DNA from: Candidatus Luteimonas excrementigallinarum | Lineage (GTDB): Bacteria; Pseudomonadota; Gammaproteobacteria; Xanthomonadales; Xanthomonadaceae | DNA length: 8,224 bases | Reading direction: 5' to 3' | Assembly (NCBI GenBank): GCA_019115725.1 | Contig: DXCY01000296.1 | Span: 1 to 8,224, forward strand | Part shown: one piece after another, positions 6,631 through 8,224 of the stretch | Layout of the letters: each line of letters opens with the position of its first letter | How positions within the stretch are numbered: position 1 is the first letter of the stretch | Notes under the pieces: generated by a model | Seen by the model: the letters and a program-made list of their open reading frames with translations, nothing else | What the model was told of the DNA's origin: nothing | Database searches by the model: none | Program-made: the position numbers and the translations under genes

Positions 6631-6658
6631 GGGTGGGCCTCGTGTGCGGTGGTTGTGG

Positions 6659-7324
6659 TCAGGGGGCGCTTGGACGGCGCATGTAGCTGGCGAGCTGCCG
6701 CTCGACTTCCTGCTGCAGGATCCGGCGGCTGTAGTCGGCCAGGCGCTCCGGGCGGCGGCCCTCCGCGAGCATCTGCGCGACGGTGGACCGGTAGTGCACG
6801 GCCAGACGCTGCCGTTTCTGGCCCTTGTAGCTGCCGGCCTGCATGGTGACCTTGGGGCCGTACCGCTCTACCGCGTGCAGGTTGCCAAGCCGCCCCCTGC
6901 CCTGGAGCAGCCGAGCCAAGAAGGACCCTTTGTCCACCTTACGGATGCCGTGATAGACGCTGTACGAGACGCCCGCGCGCACTTGCCGGGTGCCGCGGAA
7001 GTTGGCCATGCCGATACCGCGCGCCCACTGGCCATAGAGGCGGATGCCGCCAAGGCGTGGGCCGGAGTCGATGTAGCGAACGGCCATGTGCTCGCGGATC
7101 CGCGAGCCGATGATGTTGTACTGGCGTTGGATGTCGCGGCGGGCTTCGACTGGGAGCCGGCGGTACAGGGTTCGGATCGCGCGCTCCTGCAGCCACGGCA
7201 GGCGGTCAGCCAGCAAGCCGAGCTCGCGCTGCACTCGCAGCGCGCCGCTCATGTCGAAGCCGACGCCAACCGTTGCCCGGCCAAGCTTGCGCGTGCCGCG
7301 CTTGAGGACGGTACCCGCAACCAT
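6659..7324 (-). CDS. Minor tail / tail completion protein, gpZ-like
   Basis: A 221-residue, strongly basic protein (many Arg, few acidic residues). The start is ATG 7324, which shares its A with the upstream TGA and is preceded by a perfect AAGGAGGT (7331-7338) 6 bases away, so an in-frame ATG 12 codons upstream is not needed. The N-terminal half is helical (VQRELGLLADRLPWLQERAI, then TLYRRLPVEARRDIQRQY). The middle contains beta-like, Gly-rich segments (RLGGIRLYGQWARGIGMANF, RAGVSYSVYHGIRKV). The C-terminal helix is VAQMLAEGRRPERLADYSRRILQQEVERQL. This helix-then-beta layout with short basic loops is typical of prophage minor tail protein Z, which in lambda is needed for functional tails (about 190 residues). 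The distance to the next start is 28 bases, the largest gap in the window. Confidence 0.65.
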   Translation of the reverse strand: MVAGTVLKRGTRKLGRATVGVGFDMSGALRVQRELGLLADRLPWLQERAIRTLYRRLPVEARRDIQRQYNIIGSRIREHMAVRYIDSGPRLGGIRLYGQWARGIGMANFRGTRQVRAGVSYSVYHGIRKVDKGSFLARLLQGRGRLGNLHAVERYGPKVTMQAGSYKGQKRQRLAVHYRSTVAQMLAEGRRPERLADYSRRILQQEVERQLASYMRRPSAP

Positions 7325-7770
7325 CAGGGCACCTCCTTCCGGCGATAAGCGGTGGTCCAACGGATGCCGGCCATCACCATCGGCAGCCCCTCGGGCCGGT
7401 CGGCGAACTCGGCTTCCTCGTACTGCACCGGCAGCGCATCAGGCATCTGGTGGTAGCGCGCGAGGCAGGTATCGATGTCTTCCTCGGCATCGATCACGGT
7501 GGCGAGGGCATTGGCGTAGCTGGCGGGCACCGAGAACTCGATCACGCCTTCCAGCTCGCGGCCGCGGCTGGGGCTGCGGTCGTTGCTTGCAGCGCGACGT
7601 TTGCCCAGCGGCGCGACGGTGCAGCGCGGCACGGTGGGTATGCCGGTCTCGGTGCGCTCGGTGTGCACGTGCAGGCCGAGGTCGGTGCGGTAGCCGTTGG
7701 CGATGGTGATCTGCCGCAAAGCGGCGGCCAAGGCGTCGACGATGGCGCGGGCGGGAGCCTGCTCAGCCAT
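7324..7770 (-). CDS. Tail terminator protein, gpU-like
   Basis: A 148-residue protein expected to form the ring that caps the head-proximal end of the growing tail tube and then binds the head completion proteins. The start is ATG 7770. A longer open frame exists upstream, but it lies over the FII-like gene and has no good binding site, while AAGGCGG (7777-7783) sits 6 bases before this ATG. The N-terminal helix (RAIVDALAAALRQIT) followed by ANGYRTDLGLHVHTER is a pattern I know from phage tail terminator or minor tail U-like proteins. The central part has a strand pair (LEGVIEFSVPA) and a helix with acidic residues (TVIDAEEDIDTCLARY), and the C-terminus closes with a strand (MVMAGIRWTTAYRRKE). 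Length matches lambda gpU (131) roughly. It overlaps the FII-like gene by 8 bases, and its TGA shares one base with the next ATG (TGATG). Confidence 0.65.
   Translation of the reverse strand: MAEQAPARAIVDALAAALRQITIANGYRTDLGLHVHTERTETGIPTVPRCTVAPLGKRRAASNDRSPSRGRELEGVIEFSVPASYANALATVIDAEEDIDTCLARYHQMPDALPVQYEEAEFADRPEGLPMVMAGIRWTTAYRRKEVP
7331..7338 (-). promoter_or_regulatory. Strong ribosome binding site of the gpZ-like gene
   Basis: The coding strand reads AAGGAGGT, complementary to the 16S rRNA 3' end, 6 bases before ATG 7324. It is within the last codons of the terminator gene. It favours this start over the in-frame ATG at 7360 and, with the TGATG junction, implies reinitiation or efficient independent entry. 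Confidence 0.75.
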
Positions 7771-8077
7771 GCAGCACCGCCTTGGCCACGAAGCCGTCGT
7801 TTTCCTGCAGTGACTCCACCGGCTTGGTATGGGTGCCGAGCCGGTCGGTCCAGATGAGCACGTCACCCTGCCGCGGCTCCCACTGGGAGACCAAAAAGCT
7901 GGCCACATCCACCCGGCCAATCACCTGGCCGAACTCGCCGAGACGCTCGATGCCACGATCAATCACCACGCGCACGGTCGCCGGGCTGTCAGGCGCGCGG
8001 GTGACGGACGCATCCACGCCGAACTCTTCGAACAGATCCTCGTGCATGTCCATCAGGTCGAGATCGTCAAAGCTCAC
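7763..8077 (-). CDS. Head-tail joining protein, gpFII-like
   Basis: A 104-residue protein that probably sits at the portal or neck and forms the surface to which the finished tail binds. The frame stays open upstream, but I start it at GTG 8077 because a strong GGAGGTG (8083-8089) lies 5 bases before it and the GTG overlaps the upstream stop. Short N-terminal helix rich in Asp/Glu (DDLDLMDMHEDLFEEFG), then a beta-rich body: a VRVVIDRGIE strand near residues 32-41, and the GDVLIWTD segment near 72-79 followed by a closing strand (DGFVAKAVL). This order (helix, VRVV.D, RRGD-type turn, final DGFV strand) is what I associate with lambda FII-type or Gifsy-2 'ATP-binding sugar transporter-like' phage proteins. 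Length is close to lambda gpFII (117). The last 8 bases overlap the start of the next gene. The assignment rests on remembered family pattern and position, not on an alignment. Confidence 0.7.
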   Translation of the reverse strand: MSFDDLDLMDMHEDLFEEFGVDASVTRAPDSPATVRVVIDRGIERLGEFGQVIGRVDVASFLVSQWEPRQGDVLIWTDRLGTHTKPVESLQENDGFVAKAVLHG

Positions 8078-8224
8078 GGCTTCACCTCCGTGCCCTGCTT
8101 GGATGCAATGGCCCGCAGCTTGGCGTTGGCGCGCTCCACGGCGCCGCGGCGCTCGGCGGCCACGATGGGGCACTCGCTCAGCGGCCCCTCGGCGATCGGC
8201 TCGGGGGCGGTGAGCTCGCTGCTG
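8074..8224 (-). CDS. C-terminal end of an unidentified phage structural-module gene (partial)
   Basis: Only the last 49 codons and the TGA stop (8074-8076) are in the window; the gene enters from the right edge. The visible residues begin SSELTAPEPIAEG and end IASKQGTEVKP. The first half is acidic and Pro-rich. The second half, from about VAAERRGAVERANAKLRAIA, reads as an amphipathic helix. I do not recognise the family. By position, just upstream of an FII-like head-tail joiner, it would be a head gene (capsid accessory, gpFI-like or head completion), but that is inferred from gene order only. Its stop overlaps the GTG start of the next gene by 4 bases (GTGA), which suggests translational coupling, and its last codons carry that gene's Shine-Dalgarno sequence. 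That it is coding is likely; its function is open. Confidence 0.7.
   Translation of the reverse strand, partial: SSELTAPEPIAEGPLSECPIVAAERRGAVERANAKLRAIASKQGTEVKP
8083..8089 (-). promoter_or_regulatory. Ribosome binding site of the FII-like gene
   Basis: The coding strand reads GGAGGTG, 5 bases (AAGCC) before the GTG at 8077. It lies inside the last codons of the upstream gene. It decides the start: the frame is open further upstream, to a longer ATG-led ORF with Arg-rich, shadow-like sequence, so the GTG is the better start. Confidence 0.75.

Noticed and set aside
6631..6658. The 28-base gap between the gpZ-like and small genes as a promoter or terminator.
   Set aside because: It holds a GAGG binding site but no -35/-10 pair and no hairpin with a T run. 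It is simply a short intergenic spacer in an operon.
7325..7360. ATG 7360 as the start of the gpZ-like gene.
   Set aside because: It would add 12 residues encoded across the AAGGAGGT binding site of ATG 7324, and the TGATG junction favours the later start.

Overview
The window is one continuous piece of the head-to-tail and tail morphogenesis module of a long-tailed, lambda-like siphovirus, either a free phage or, more probably, a prophage. All real genes lie on the minus strand, so transcription runs from about 8224 down to 1. The DNA is strongly GC-rich (about two thirds by eye) with GC-ending codons. Together with the protein types, this suggests a phage of a high-GC Proteobacterium, probably gamma- or betaproteobacterial. 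The host cannot be fixed from this window: there is no integrase, tRNA, att site or bacterial gene in it.

Layout in transcription order: (1) the last 49 codons of an unidentified gene (8224-8074); (2) a gpFII-like head-tail joining protein (8077-7763); (3) a gpU-like tail terminator (7770-7324); (4) a gpZ-like minor tail or tail completion protein (7324-6659); (5) a small 89-residue protein with a basic N-terminal part and an Ala/Pro-rich tail (6630-6361); (6) the major tail tube protein (6346-5591); (7) a tail assembly chaperone, gpG-like (5587-5063), with its -1 frameshift extension, gpGT-like (5587-4923); (8) the tape measure protein, 1073 residues (4919-1698); (9) a Trp-rich tail tip or distal tail protein with an apparent internal duplication (1695-496); (10) the first 167 codons of a DUF2163/phage BR0599-type tail protein, which runs off the left edge (503-1).

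The genes are packed as one operon. Stops and starts overlap by 1 to 8 bases or are separated by 2 to 28 bases. I see no internal promoter or terminator and no stretch above 30 bases without a gene. The products build a tail in order: the adaptor and terminator join head and tail, the tube protein polymerises along the tape measure with help from the G/GT chaperones, and the last two genes begin the tip.

The most interesting signal is at 5201-5207: a run of seven T on the coding strand, read in frame as T TTT TTT. It lies exactly where a -1 slip joins the G frame to a downstream ORF that has no ribosome binding site of its own. I see no sign of a wholly new system. The long plus-strand ORFs are antisense shadows of GC-rich genes.
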